Source: RGIG3009 sp045541495
GTDB lineage: Bacteria > Bacillota > Clostridia > Oscillospirales > Acutalibacteraceae
Assembly: GCA_045541495.1 (NCBI GenBank)
Contig: JAZQJE010000009.1
Span: 1-64,000, forward strand
DNA: 64,000 nucleotides
Direction of reading: 5' to 3'
In this document: positions 52,911-61,110 of the stretch, one piece after another
How the letters are laid out: every line of letters begins with the position of its first letter
How positions within the stretch are numbered: the stretch's first letter is position 1
The notes under the pieces: model-generated
Told to the model about the DNA's origin: nothing
Databases searched by the model: none
What the model saw: the letters and a program-made list of their open reading frames with translations, nothing else
Made by a program: the position numbers and the translations under genes

Positions 52911-53576
52911 ATGATACCTGATAAACGAATTGTGTTATTGGCGGGTCACTACGGCAGCGGCAAAACCAATGTGGCGGTCAACGCCGCGTTGGCTATCAAA
53001 AAGCGGCACAACCGTGTGGCCATCGCCGACTTGGACATCGTCAATCCGTATTTTCGGAGCAAAGACAGTGCCGATGAGTTGGAACAACACGGTATTCGGC
53101 TGATCTGCTCCGATTATGCCAACACCAACGTGGACATTCCCGCATTGCCGCCGGATCTGTACGCCATTATTGACGATACGACCTTGTACACCGTCATCGA
53201 CGTAGGCGGTGACGATCGCGGCGCGTTGGCGCTGGGGCGGTTATCGCCGTCCATCCTCAAAGAAAACGACTACGCTATGTTAATGGTCATCAACCATTAT
53301 CGGCCGCTCACCCGCACCCCGGAGGAGGTAGCGGAAGTGATGGCGGAAATTCAGTTGGCGGGCGGATTGCCTTTTACGGGGTTGGTAAACAACTCTAACT
53401 TGGGTGCCGATACCACCGCCGACGATGTGTTGGCATCCATGGCGTATGCCGAGGAAACCGCGCGGCTCACCGGTCTACCGCTCACGATGACCACCGTCGA
53501 TGCGTCGTTGTACGACGAACTTAAAATTAAGATTCCCCATCTCTTTCCGTTGCAGTTGCAACGCAGAGTGGTATAA
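52911..53576 (+). CDS. MinD/ParA-like P-loop ATPase of the VOR operon
   Basis: A 221-residue protein with a Walker A GHYGSGKTN and the switch-like ADLDIVNPYFRSKD segment, resembling SIMIBI-class ATPases (CobQ/MinD/Mrp type) but without Cys ligands for an iron-sulfur cluster. It sits between the ligase and the oxidoreductase; a role in cofactor or complex assembly is a guess. Start is uncertain: ATG 52911 or GTG 52902, the latter overlapping the ligase stop. Neither has a strong ribosome site, so translational coupling is likely. Confidence 0.75.
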   Translation: MIPDKRIVLLAGHYGSGKTNVAVNAALAIKKRHNRVAIADLDIVNPYFRSKDSADELEQHGIRLICSDYANTNVDIPALPPDLYAIIDDTTLYTVIDVGGDDRGALALGRLSPSILKENDYAMLMVINHYRPLTRTPEEVAEVMAEIQLAGGLPFTGLVNNSNLGADTTADDVLASMAYAEETARLTGLPLTMTTVDASLYDELKIKIPHLFPLQLQRRVV

Positions 53577-53591
53577 AAAGGAGAATGTGCT

Positions 53592-53798
53592 ATGGCAAAA
53601 CTTACTTTCAAAACAGACAACTGCAAGGGTTGCGGCTTGTGCGTAGACGCTTGCCCTAAACACCTGTTGCGGCTGTCTCCCGACAAGATCAATAAAAAGG
53701 GTCATCATCCCGCCGAGATCACCGATCAGGAAGCCTGTGTCGGTTGCGCGGCGTGCGCGATGATGTGCCCCGATTGTGTTATCAAGGTGGAGAGGTGA
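53592..53798 (+). CDS. vorD: 2-oxoacid:ferredoxin oxidoreductase delta subunit (2x[4Fe-4S])
   Basis: A 68-residue ferredoxin-like protein with two CxxCxxCxxxCP motifs (CKGCGLCVDACP and CVGCAACAMMCP). It is the electron-transfer delta subunit of the oxidoreductase encoded downstream. It starts 15 bp after the ATPase gene behind AAAAGGAG and ends 5 bp before the alpha subunit. Confidence 0.92.
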   Translation: MAKLTFKTDNCKGCGLCVDACPKHLLRLSPDKINKKGHHPAEITDQEACVGCAACAMMCPDCVIKVER

Positions 53799-53803
53799 GA
53801 ACA

Positions 53804-54871
53804 ATGGCAGAAAAAGTATTGATGAAAGGTAACGAAGCCATCGCCGAAGCGGCGATTCACGCGGGTTGCCGCCATTATTTCGGATATCCCATCACGCCCC
53901 AGACGGAAGTAGCCGCTTATATGGCCAAACGGATGCCGAAGATCGGCGGTACGTTCCTGCAAGCGGAAAGTGAGATCGCGGCTATCAACATGGTCTACGG
54001 TGTTGCCGCTACGGGTAAACGGGTCATGACCTCCTCTTCTAGCCCCGGTATTTCGCTGAAAAGCGAGGGCTTGTCTTATTTAGCGGGTGCGGATCTGCCG
54101 TCCTTGGTGGTCAACGTTCAGCGCGGCGGTCCGGGCTTGGGCGGTATCCAACCTAGTCAGGCGGACTATTTCCAAGCCACCAAAGGCGGCGGCCATGGCG
54201 ACTTCCGCATGTTGGTGTTGGCACCCTCTTCCGTGCAGGAGATGGCGGAACTGACCATCAAAGGGTTCGAGTTAGCGGATACCTACCGCATGACCGCCAT
54301 GATTTTGGCGGATGGTACCATGGGTCAGATGATGGAGCCTGTGGAACTGGATCTGGAAGTGAAACCCGCTCCTGAGAAACCGTGGGCTACCACCGGCACG
54401 GGTATGGCACGGGAACATAATATCGTGAATTCCTTGTTCCTCTCTCCCGAAGAATTGGAGAAATTTAACTTTGATCGGTATGAGAAGTATCGCTACATTG
54501 AAGAAAACGAAGCGCTGTATGAGGAATACATGATGGACGACGCGGATATCTGCGTAGTGGCGTTCGGCATTGCCGCCCGTGTATCCAAAAACGCCATCAA
54601 CGAAGCGCGCAAAAAAGGCATCAAAGTGGGACTCATCCGTCCCATCACCCTGTGGCCGTTCCCCGTGGTGCCCTTTAAGAAAGCGGTTGGCCATGTGAAA
54701 GAGTTTATCAGCGTGGAACTGTCTATGGGTCAGATGATCGAGGACGTGCGGCTGGCTATCGAATGTAAAGCACCGGTAACCCTGTGTAACCGCGCGGGTG
54801 GTATGATTCCCTCGCCCGAACAGGTGTTGGCCGCCATTGAGAAAGCAAACGAGAACGGAGGTGCTCGGTAA
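53804..54871 (+). CDS. vorB: 2-oxoisovalerate:ferredoxin oxidoreductase alpha subunit (VorB type)
   Basis: A 355-residue pyrimidine-binding/transketolase-like subunit. The start (MAEKVLMKGNEAIAEAAI, then GCRHYFGYPITPQTEVAAYM) and the SSSSPGISLKSEG motif are characteristic of the VorB group of 3-methyl-2-oxobutanoate oxidoreductases. With the other subunits it interconverts branched-chain 2-oxoacids plus CoA with acyl-CoA, CO2 and reduced ferredoxin. KOR or IOR are alternatives, but the ilvE neighbour and T-boxes favour VOR. ATG at 53804 is preceded by GAGGTGAG. Confidence 0.92.
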   Translation: MAEKVLMKGNEAIAEAAIHAGCRHYFGYPITPQTEVAAYMAKRMPKIGGTFLQAESEIAAINMVYGVAATGKRVMTSSSSPGISLKSEGLSYLAGADLPSLVVNVQRGGPGLGGIQPSQADYFQATKGGGHGDFRMLVLAPSSVQEMAELTIKGFELADTYRMTAMILADGTMGQMMEPVELDLEVKPAPEKPWATTGTGMAREHNIVNSLFLSPEELEKFNFDRYEKYRYIEENEALYEEYMMDDADICVVAFGIAARVSKNAINEARKKGIKVGLIRPITLWPFPVVPFKKAVGHVKEFISVELSMGQMIEDVRLAIECKAPVTLCNRAGGMIPSPEQVLAAIEKANENGGAR

Positions 54872-55629
54872 TGATCGTATTTGACAGACCTCATGCCTTG
54901 GCAGATGTGCCCATGCATTATTGCCCCGGTTGTACCCACGGTATCATTCATCGGTTGGTAGCGGAAGCCATCGACGAACTGGGCATCGAAGGCAAGACCA
55001 TCGGCATTGCGCCTGTGGGTTGTTCCGTGTTTGCCTATAACTATTTTAATTGCGATACCATCGAAGCCGCCCACGGCCGTGCGCCCGCGGTGGCCACCGG
55101 TGTCAAACGTGCCGATCCCGAAAATCACATTGTGTTTACTTATCAAGGTGACGGCGATTTGGCGTCCATCGGTATGGCGGAAACCGTTCATGCCGCTGCC
55201 CGTAACGAGAACATCACCGTGATCTTCGTCAACAACGCCATCTACGGTATGACCGGTGGTCAAATGGCACCTACTTCCCTGGTGGGACAGGTCACCCAGA
55301 CCTCTCCTTACGGCCGTGACCCCCAACAATGCGGCTATCCTGTGAAAGTGTGTGAAATGCTGTCTCAACTGGAAGGCCCCGAATACTTGGAGCGTGTGAC
55401 GGTCAACAGCGTGAAAAACATCCGCAAAGCCAAAGCCGCTATTAAGAAGGCGTTTCAAAACCAAATCGACGGCAAAGGTTTTTCGTTGGTAGAAGTGGTG
55501 TCCACCTGTCCCACCAACTGGGGCATGACACCGCAAGCGGCGCTGAAATGGATCGACGATAACATGCTGCCCTACTATCCGTTGGGCGTGTATAAGGATC
55601 GCTCCGCAGAACAGGAGGCAAACGCATGA
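54871..55629 (+). CDS. vorA: 2-oxoacid:ferredoxin oxidoreductase beta subunit (TPP-binding)
   Basis: A 252-residue TPP subunit. HYCPGCTHGI near the N-terminus carries cysteine ligand candidates, and the TPP/Mg motif is GDGDLASIGMAE through NNAIYGMTGGQ. It binds thiamine diphosphate and forms the active site with the alpha subunit. The start overlaps the alpha stop by 1 bp (TAATG), and GGAGGTG precedes it. Confidence 0.92.
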   Translation: MIVFDRPHALADVPMHYCPGCTHGIIHRLVAEAIDELGIEGKTIGIAPVGCSVFAYNYFNCDTIEAAHGRAPAVATGVKRADPENHIVFTYQGDGDLASIGMAETVHAAARNENITVIFVNNAIYGMTGGQMAPTSLVGQVTQTSPYGRDPQQCGYPVKVCEMLSQLEGPEYLERVTVNSVKNIRKAKAAIKKAFQNQIDGKGFSLVEVVSTCPTNWGMTPQAALKWIDDNMLPYYPLGVYKDRSAEQEANA

Positions 55630-56165
55630 CCAGACAATATTTGTTTTCCGGTTTCGGCGGACAAGGGATTTTGTTTACCGGTAAATTCATGGCGTACAAA
55701 GGTTTGATGGAAGAGAAACAAGTCAGTTGGTTGCCTTCCTACGGCCCCGAAATGCGCGGCGGTACTGCCAGTTGCGGTGTTATCATCAGCGACGAGCAGG
55801 TGGGTTCTCCCATCGTGTCCAATCCCGATGTGTTGATCGCCATGAATCTGCCCTCGCTGGATAAATACGAAGATGCGGTGGTATCCGGCGGCTATATTTT
55901 TGCGGATTCTTCGCTTATCGAGAGAAAAGTGAAGCGGGACGATGTGCAGGTGTATTACATTCCCGCCACCCGTCTTGCGGGCGAAAACGGCATGCCCACC
56001 CTTGCTAACATGATTATGGCGGGCAAATTGCTTAGCGTATTCGGCGAAAACGGGGAAGAAGACCTGCGCCGCGCGCTGGGAAAAGTAATTTCTGCCAAAC
56101 GTGCCGATATGTTGGAAACCAATTTAAAAGCCATGCAACTCGGCGCTGATTATAAGGAGGACTGA
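55626..56165 (+). CDS. vorC: 2-oxoacid:ferredoxin oxidoreductase gamma subunit
   Basis: A 179-residue gamma subunit (CoA-binding domain). FSGFGGQGILFTGKFMA at the start and SYGPEMRGGTASCGVIIS are family signatures. It overlaps the beta gene by 4 bp (ATGA), completing a four-subunit alpha-beta-gamma-delta set. Confidence 0.92.
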   Translation: MTRQYLFSGFGGQGILFTGKFMAYKGLMEEKQVSWLPSYGPEMRGGTASCGVIISDEQVGSPIVSNPDVLIAMNLPSLDKYEDAVVSGGYIFADSSLIERKVKRDDVQVYYIPATRLAGENGMPTLANMIMAGKLLSVFGENGEEDLRRALGKVISAKRADMLETNLKAMQLGADYKED

Positions 56166-56167
56166 TT

Positions 56168-57232
56168 ATGAATATCACCATTACCAAAACCTCCTGCCCG
56201 AAAGAAAAACCGGACAGTAGCACCCTGGGCTTCGGTCAGATCTTTACCGACCACATGTTTATGATGGATTACAGTACCGAAAAAGGTTGGTATGACGCGC
56301 GGATCATTCCGTTTGGTCCCATCGCCCTGCATCCCGCTTCCACCGTGCTTCACTACGGCGCGGAGATCTTTGAGGGCCTGAAAGCCTATCGTCGGGCAGA
56401 CGGACAAGTACAGATGTTCCGTCCCATGGAAAACATCCGCCGTTTAAACACTTCTGCGGAGCGGTTGTGCTTGCCCACCATCCCCGAAGAGGACGCGTTT
56501 GAAGCGCTCACCACTTTTGTGGAATTGGAACAAGATTGGACACCCTCCGCACCCGGTACGTCGTTGTATCTCCGCCCGTTCTTATACGGCAACGACCAAA
56601 CGCTGGGCGTTCACGGCGTACACAACGCCACCTTTGTGATCATTGCGTCCCCTGTTGGCAGCTATTACAAAGAGGGCATCAACCCCGTAAAGATCATGAT
56701 CGAAGATCAAGATGTGCGCGCGGTCCGCGGCGGTACAGGCTATGCCAAATGCGGCGGTAATTATGCCGCCAGCACCCGTGCCGGTGAACGCGCGGCCAAA
56801 CAAGGCTATTCGCAGGTTTTGTGGTTGGACGGCGTGGAACGCAAATACATCGAAGAAGTGGGCGCCATGAATGTGATGTTCAAAATAAACGGCAAGATCG
56901 TCACGCCCATGTTATCCGGCTCCATCCTGCCCGGTATCACCCGCAAATCCTGTATTGAAGTGTTGAAAAACGAGGGGTATACCGTCAACGAACGGTTGCT
57001 CAGCGTGGACGAACTGGCGAAAGCCATGGAAGACGGCACTTTGGAAGAGGCGTGGGGTTGCGGCACCGCCGCTGTCGTTTCGCCCATCGGTGAATTGTGC
57101 TATCAGGGCAAACGCTACACCGTGAACAACGGCGAGATCGGCGAGGTGACCCAGCACTTGTACGATACCCTCACAGGTATTCAGTGGGGAAAACTGGAAG
57201 ATACCTACGGCTGGACATATCCCCTCAATTGA
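56168..57232 (+). CDS. ilvE: Branched-chain amino acid aminotransferase
   Basis: A 354-residue class IV (type II BCAT) PLP aminotransferase. LHYGAEIFEGLKAYR near residue 65, RPFLYGND and the PLP Lys194 in GYAKCGGNYA are visible. It interconverts Val/Ile/Leu and their 2-oxoacids. It starts 2 bp after vorC behind AAGGAGG and ends the operon at a strong terminator, linking the VOR product or substrate directly to branched-chain amino acids. Confidence 0.95.
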   Translation: MNITITKTSCPKEKPDSSTLGFGQIFTDHMFMMDYSTEKGWYDARIIPFGPIALHPASTVLHYGAEIFEGLKAYRRADGQVQMFRPMENIRRLNTSAERLCLPTIPEEDAFEALTTFVELEQDWTPSAPGTSLYLRPFLYGNDQTLGVHGVHNATFVIIASPVGSYYKEGINPVKIMIEDQDVRAVRGGTGYAKCGGNYAASTRAGERAAKQGYSQVLWLDGVERKYIEEVGAMNVMFKINGKIVTPMLSGSILPGITRKSCIEVLKNEGYTVNERLLSVDELAKAMEDGTLEEAWGCGTAAVVSPIGELCYQGKRYTVNNGEIGEVTQHLYDTLTGIQWGKLEDTYGWTYPLN

Positions 57233-57234
57233 TC

Positions 57235-57266
57235 AAAAAGGCGCTTCATACGAAGCGCCTTTTTTC
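57235..57266 (+). terminator. Rho-independent terminator of the branched-chain operon
   Basis: A 13-bp perfect stem (57235-57247 with 57252-57264, loop ATAC) ending in a T-run. Confidence 0.92.
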
Positions 57267-57278
57267 TGCGTTATGCCC

Positions 57279-57307
57279 TTGACATTGCCGAGGGGATTGA
57301 GTATAAT
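57279..57307 (+). promoter_or_regulatory. Sigma-A promoter of greA-lysS
   Basis: TTGACA (57279-57284), 17 bp, TATAAT (57302-57307), 44 bp before greA. Confidence 0.9.
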
Positions 57308-57351
57308 AACTCTGTTGTACCATAATTTAACGCCAAAGGGAGATAGAAACA

Positions 57352-57825
57352 ATGGCGAAACAAACCGTTATTACCGATGAAGGTCTTAAAAAACTCGAGG
57401 CGGAACTGGAAGAATTAAAAACCGTTAAACGGAAAGAAGTGGCCGAAAAGATCAAGGTTGCTCTTGGTTACGGTGACCTTTCCGAAAACAGTGAATACGA
57501 CGAAGCGAAAAACGAACAGGCCATTATTGAAGGACGTATCGCTGAAATAGAAAATCAATTAAAAAATGTCCGTGTGTTGGATGAAGCCGAGATCGGCACC
57601 GAAAGTGTGCATATCGGTTCCACCGTCACCGTTCGCGAAAAGGGCAGCAAGGTGAAAGAGACCTATCGCATTGTGGGTTCTACTGAGGCAGATCCCCTCA
57701 ACGGTAAGATCTCCGACGAATCCCCCATCGGCAGTGCTCTTTTGGGACACCGCAAAAACGACCAAGTGGAAGTGGAAACTCCCGGCGGCGTGATTGTCCT
57801 GACGGTCGTGGATATCACGAAATAA
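57352..57825 (+). CDS. greA: Transcription elongation factor GreA
   Basis: A 157-residue factor: N-terminal coiled coil (LKKLEAELEELKTVKRKEVA, with GDLSENSEYDEAK at the tip, whose acidic residues stimulate RNA polymerase cleavage) and C-terminal FKBP-like domain (ISDESPIGSALLGH). It rescues backtracked polymerase. greA-lysS order is common in Firmicutes. Confidence 0.97.
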   Translation: MAKQTVITDEGLKKLEAELEELKTVKRKEVAEKIKVALGYGDLSENSEYDEAKNEQAIIEGRIAEIENQLKNVRVLDEAEIGTESVHIGSTVTVREKGSKVKETYRIVGSTEADPLNGKISDESPIGSALLGHRKNDQVEVETPGGVIVLTVVDITK

Positions 57826-57892
57826 AACAGCTTAAGCGGGCGCGGTGACGATAACGTCGCCCGCCCACTTTCGGTTTAAGGAGAATACAATT

Positions 57893-59452
57893 ATGAGTGA
57901 AGTTAACAATCAAGTTCCTGAAATGACCCAGCAACAACTCAGCGAATTGTTGCAGGTTCGTCGCGACAAACTGGCTGCTCTGTGCGAAGCCGGTCAAAAC
58001 CCCTATGAAGTCACCAAATACGATGTGACCGCCTATACCACCGATGCCCGCACCGAATACGAGCGGCAGGAAGCGGCGTATTTGGCGGAGAACGGCCAAC
58101 CCGAAGAGGGACAAGCCATCGAATTAACGCCCGCTCTCGAAGTGTCCATTGCGGGCCGTATGATGAGTCGTCGTGTTATGGGTAAAGCCAGTTTCCTCGA
58201 TCTTCACGACAGCATGGGCCGTATTCAGGTGTATGTGAGCCGCGGCGATGTGGGGGAAGAGGTGTATGCCGCGTTCAAAAAATGGGACATCGGCGATATC
58301 ATCGGTCTTACGGGGTATGTGTTCCGCACCCGCATGGGTGAAGTTTCGGTGCATGCCACGTCGGTAAAACTGCTCAGCAAATCCCTGTTGCCATTGCCGG
58401 AGAAATACCACGGTTTGAAAGATACGGATACTCGCTATCGTCAACGGTATCTGGATCTTATCGTGAATCCCGAAGTAAAAGATACGTTTATCAAACGCTC
58501 CCGTATCTTAAAAGAAGTGCGCGCGTATCTGGACAGTAAAGGGTTCTTGGAAGTGGACACCCCCATTTTGGTACCGATGGAGATCGGCGCGGCGGCGCGC
58601 TCCTTCGCCACCCATCACAATACGCTGGATATGGATATGTATCTGCGTATCGAAACGGAACTGTACTTAAAACGACTGATCGTCGGCGGTATGCATCGGG
58701 TGTATGAAGTGGGTCGTATTTTCCGTAACGAAGGCATGGACACCAAGCACAACCCCGAATTTACCACCGTGGAACTGTACCAAGCCTTCACCGATTACTA
58801 TGGCATGATGGATCTGGTAGAAGAACTGTACACCCTGTTGGCAGAGAAGATCTGTGGTAGCCGCGTGATCACCTATCAAGGCAAAGAAATCGACATGGGT
58901 CACTGGGAACGTCTGACCATGGCGGAAGCAGTGAAAAAATACGCGGGTTGCGACTATTACGCCTGGGAGACCGACGAGGATGCCCGCGCCTGTGCCAAAG
59001 AAAAGCACGTGGACGTTCCTGCCGATGCCACCAAGGGCACGGTGCTGGTGGAACTGTTCGATGCCTATGTGGAAGAACATCTCATTCAGCCCACCTTTAT
59101 CTACGATTATCCCGTGGAGAACAGTCCTCTTGCCAAACGCAAGCCCGAAGATCCTCGCTTTACCGAGCGGTTTGAGTATTTTATCAACGCTACGGAATTT
59201 GGTAATGCGTTCAGTGAGTTGAACGATCCCATCGATCAAAAAGAACGGTTTGAAGCACAGGTAGCGGCCAAACGCACCGCCGATCCCGATACCAAAGCCG
59301 AAGTGGACTACGACTATGTGACCGCTCTGGAATACGGCATGCCCCCCACGGGCGGCCTCGGTTTCGGTATCGACCGTCTGGTCATGTTACTGACCGACAG
59401 TGCTTCCATCCGTGATGTGTTACTGTTCCCCACAATGAAGCCGTTAGATTAA
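57893..59452 (+). CDS. lysS: Lysyl-tRNA synthetase, class II
   Basis: A 519-residue class IIb synthetase. An N-terminal helix and OB-fold anticodon domain (VSIAGRMMSRRVMGKASFLD) precede the catalytic core with motif 2 (GRIFRNEGMDTKHNPEFTTV) and motif 3 (GLGFGIDRLVMLLTD). The C-terminus PTMKPLD is family-typical. ATG at 57893 follows TAAGGAGA. Its last 25 bp occur twice more downstream, see repeats. Confidence 0.97.
   Translation: MSEVNNQVPEMTQQQLSELLQVRRDKLAALCEAGQNPYEVTKYDVTAYTTDARTEYERQEAAYLAENGQPEEGQAIELTPALEVSIAGRMMSRRVMGKASFLDLHDSMGRIQVYVSRGDVGEEVYAAFKKWDIGDIIGLTGYVFRTRMGEVSVHATSVKLLSKSLLPLPEKYHGLKDTDTRYRQRYLDLIVNPEVKDTFIKRSRILKEVRAYLDSKGFLEVDTPILVPMEIGAAARSFATHHNTLDMDMYLRIETELYLKRLIVGGMHRVYEVGRIFRNEGMDTKHNPEFTTVELYQAFTDYYGMMDLVEELYTLLAEKICGSRVITYQGKEIDMGHWERLTMAEAVKKYAGCDYYAWETDEDARACAKEKHVDVPADATKGTVLVELFDAYVEEHLIQPTFIYDYPVENSPLAKRKPEDPRFTERFEYFINATEFGNAFSELNDPIDQKERFEAQVAAKRTADPDTKAEVDYDYVTALEYGMPPTGGLGFGIDRLVMLLTDSASIRDVLLFPTMKPLD
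59428..59452 (+). repeat. lysS 3'-end direct repeat, copy A (within lysS)
   Basis: The 25 bp encoding PTMKPLD and the TAA stop of lysS. Copies B (60926-60950) and C (62114-62138) match at 21 and 23 of 25 positions; all differences within the seven codons are synonymous. Confidence 0.85.
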
Positions 59453-59462
59453 TAAATTTTTG

Positions 59463-59498
59463 TAACCCAAGATATCTTTGGGTATCTTGGGTTATTTT
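59463..59498 (+). terminator. Terminator after copy A
   Basis: A 12-bp AT-rich stem (59463-59474 with 59483-59494) followed by TTTT. It ends lysS transcription now, and resembles in position and ends (AACCC...GGGTTATTTT) the terminator after copy B. Confidence 0.85.
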
Positions 59499-59583
59499 AA
59501 TATTTAAAGGAGTTTTAAATTAAATTTCACAGAAAAGCAATTTTTATCAACCATTTTGCTTCTAATTGTGCTATACTTATATT
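59499..59583 (+). promoter_or_regulatory. AT-rich leader of the AraC-type gene
   Basis: A 85-bp AT-rich stretch. A -10-like TATACT occurs at about 59572-59577, only 6 bp before the ATG at 59584, which would give a nearly leaderless message. An isolated AAAGGAG at about 59506 has no start codon at the right distance. Confidence 0.4.
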
Positions 59584-60408
59584 ATGGAACGTACACAAAT
59601 AAAATTAATAATCGATTATATTGAAGAACATCTTAAAGAAGAACTCAACAATAAAACACTTGCTCAAATTTCAAGTTATTCAGAATACCATTTTATACGA
59701 ATTTTTCGTAAATATGTGGGACTCACACCTGCAGACTATATACGAAAACGAAGAATATCAGAGATAGTGCGCCGTGTGGGTGAGAAAAACCGTTCAATGT
59801 CAGAAATAGCATTTGAATACGGTTTTAACTCTAAAGAAAACTTTACTCGTGCATTCAAAAATGAGCATCATATTCTTCCTAGCGAGTGGAAAACGGCAAA
59901 TTGCAGTTTAAAATTGTTTGCGCCATTCACATTTGAATCTTATGCTTTGCAACCAACAGTGTCAATGCAATATTTTGAAGAATTCACCCTCGTGGTGTAT
60001 CCTTTTGACGATAAATCGCCCCCGAATTGTTGGAACAAATACAATGCGAAAAAACTATCGCTTAAGTTATCTGGCGGAAAAACCGTTGAAGATTTTGGTG
60101 CAATGGTATGGGATATTGAAAAAGGATGCCTTCTTTATCATATTGGAATAAAAGAAAATGATGCTAAAGGCGATATCGCAAACACATTAAAACTTAAAAT
60201 CAACGGCGGTTTATATGCTGTATTCAAGACGCCTTCGGCTTCTCAACACGATTTTGTAACCACTATTCACAATACGTGGGATTGGATTTATCGAGTTTGG
60301 CTTCCAAATAATGAATATCGAAAAGCTCCGGGTTTTGAATTAGAAAGTTATGTAGAAAGTAGCAGAAAATATATAGAACGAATATACATACCAATTGAAA
60401 AGGAGTAG
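59584..60408 (+). CDS. AraC-family regulator with GyrI-like effector domain
   Basis: A 274-residue regulator. The N-terminal 100 residues hold two helix-turn-helix motifs of the AraC/XylS type (KTLAQISSYSEYHFIRIFRK; MSEIAFEYGFNSKENFTRAF). The rest resembles the GyrI/AraE_B small-molecule-binding domain seen in MarA/Rob/SoxS-like and multidrug sensors. Base composition is much more AT-rich than lysS, suggesting acquisition. The start lacks a Shine-Dalgarno site. The next gene encodes a stand-alone GyrI-like domain, probably a partner or target. Confidence 0.85.
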   Translation: MERTQIKLIIDYIEEHLKEELNNKTLAQISSYSEYHFIRIFRKYVGLTPADYIRKRRISEIVRRVGEKNRSMSEIAFEYGFNSKENFTRAFKNEHHILPSEWKTANCSLKLFAPFTFESYALQPTVSMQYFEEFTLVVYPFDDKSPPNCWNKYNAKKLSLKLSGGKTVEDFGAMVWDIEKGCLLYHIGIKENDAKGDIANTLKLKINGGLYAVFKTPSASQHDFVTTIHNTWDWIYRVWLPNNEYRKAPGFELESYVESSRKYIERIYIPIEKE

Positions 60409-60414
60409 ATAAAT

Positions 60415-60918
60415 ATGGCAGAAATTATCAAAGTATTTAAAGAGGATATTCCTACACTAAGGTTTATCGGAAAGAAATATGATAACTTTGGGCATTGGGG
60501 TGAGTGGTGGCAAAACGGATGGTTTGATTTGCTTGAAAGCACAATGGGCGGTACTGATAAAATCATATCCATTTGGGAAAACGGAGGCGGATATATAGGT
60601 GTAGAAAGGCGAGCAGAAGGACAACCGTTTGAATATTACATAGGAATGCTCACACCGGATAGCACACCAATCCCTGATGGATTTATCCACATTGATTTCA
60701 AAAATTTAAATTTAGGCACTTGTTGGATTTATGGCAAGGAAAACGAAGTGCATAACACAAGTTCTTGCAAACAAAAACTTGTTGAAAACGGTATGAAAAT
60801 ATGGGAGGATGAAAACGGTGCAGTTTGGTCATTTGAAAACTGCCTATGTCCACGTTATACAACACCCGACGATAATGGTAACATTATTCTTGATTATTGC
60901 TATTTTATAAGCAAGTAA
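60415..60918 (+). CDS. GyrI-like small-molecule-binding protein
   Basis: A 167-residue single-domain protein of the GyrI-like/SOUL-type effector-binding superfamily (FIGKKYDNFGHWGEWWQNGW; EYYIGMLTPDSTPIPDGFI; WEDENGAVWSFENCLCPRY). Stand-alone members may hydrolyse or sequester toxic small molecules, or inhibit gyrase in the E. coli case; none is proved here. Starts 6 bp after the AraC gene with AAAAGGAG upstream. Its stop lies just before repeat copy B. Confidence 0.75.
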   Translation: MAEIIKVFKEDIPTLRFIGKKYDNFGHWGEWWQNGWFDLLESTMGGTDKIISIWENGGGYIGVERRAEGQPFEYYIGMLTPDSTPIPDGFIHIDFKNLNLGTCWIYGKENEVHNTSSCKQKLVENGMKIWEDENGAVWSFENCLCPRYTTPDDNGNIILDYCYFISK

Positions 60919-60925
60919 CCCTATG

Positions 60926-60950
60926 CCCAACGATGAAACCGTTGGATTAA
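60926..60950 (+). repeat. lysS 3'-end direct repeat, copy B
   Basis: Reads CCA ACG ATG AAA CCG TTG GAT TAA in frame, again PTMKPLD-stop, 23 of 25 identical to copy C. It is preceded by AGTAACC, as is copy C. No upstream lysS coding sequence is attached. Confidence 0.85.
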
Positions 60951-60960
60951 ATAAGTCTCT

Positions 60961-60998
60961 ATAACCCTGTATATCTTTATATATACAGGGTTATTTTT
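60961..60998 (+). terminator. Terminator after copy B
   Basis: A 14-bp perfect stem (60961-60974 with 60981-60994) followed by TTTT. It ends the AraC-GyrI unit. Confidence 0.88.
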
Positions 60999-61068
60999 AT
61001 ATCTTAAGCCAAATTTAAATCAATTGGGGTATCATTGCCCAGCAATGAAAACTGAAACCCATTAACGA

Positions 61069-61110
61069 TAAAAAAGTGGCTATAACATACAAAATGTCAT
61101 AGCCACTTTT
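61069..61110 (-). terminator. Terminator of the zinc-knuckle gene
   Basis: Stem AAAAGTGGCTAT (61072-61083) pairs with ATAGCCACTTTT (61099-61110), with T-run on the minus strand. The gene's stop codon lies within the loop-side arm. Confidence 0.85.

Noticed and set aside
57836..57864. GC-rich hairpin between greA and lysS
   Set aside because: Stem of about 7 bp with a large loop and no T-run; no matching leader or attenuator logic could be supported.
61037..61052. Fourth copy of the lysS-end repeat
   Set aside because: Only a partial match (13 of 16 in the best part, then divergence); not listed as a repeat, mentioned only as a possible degenerate copy.
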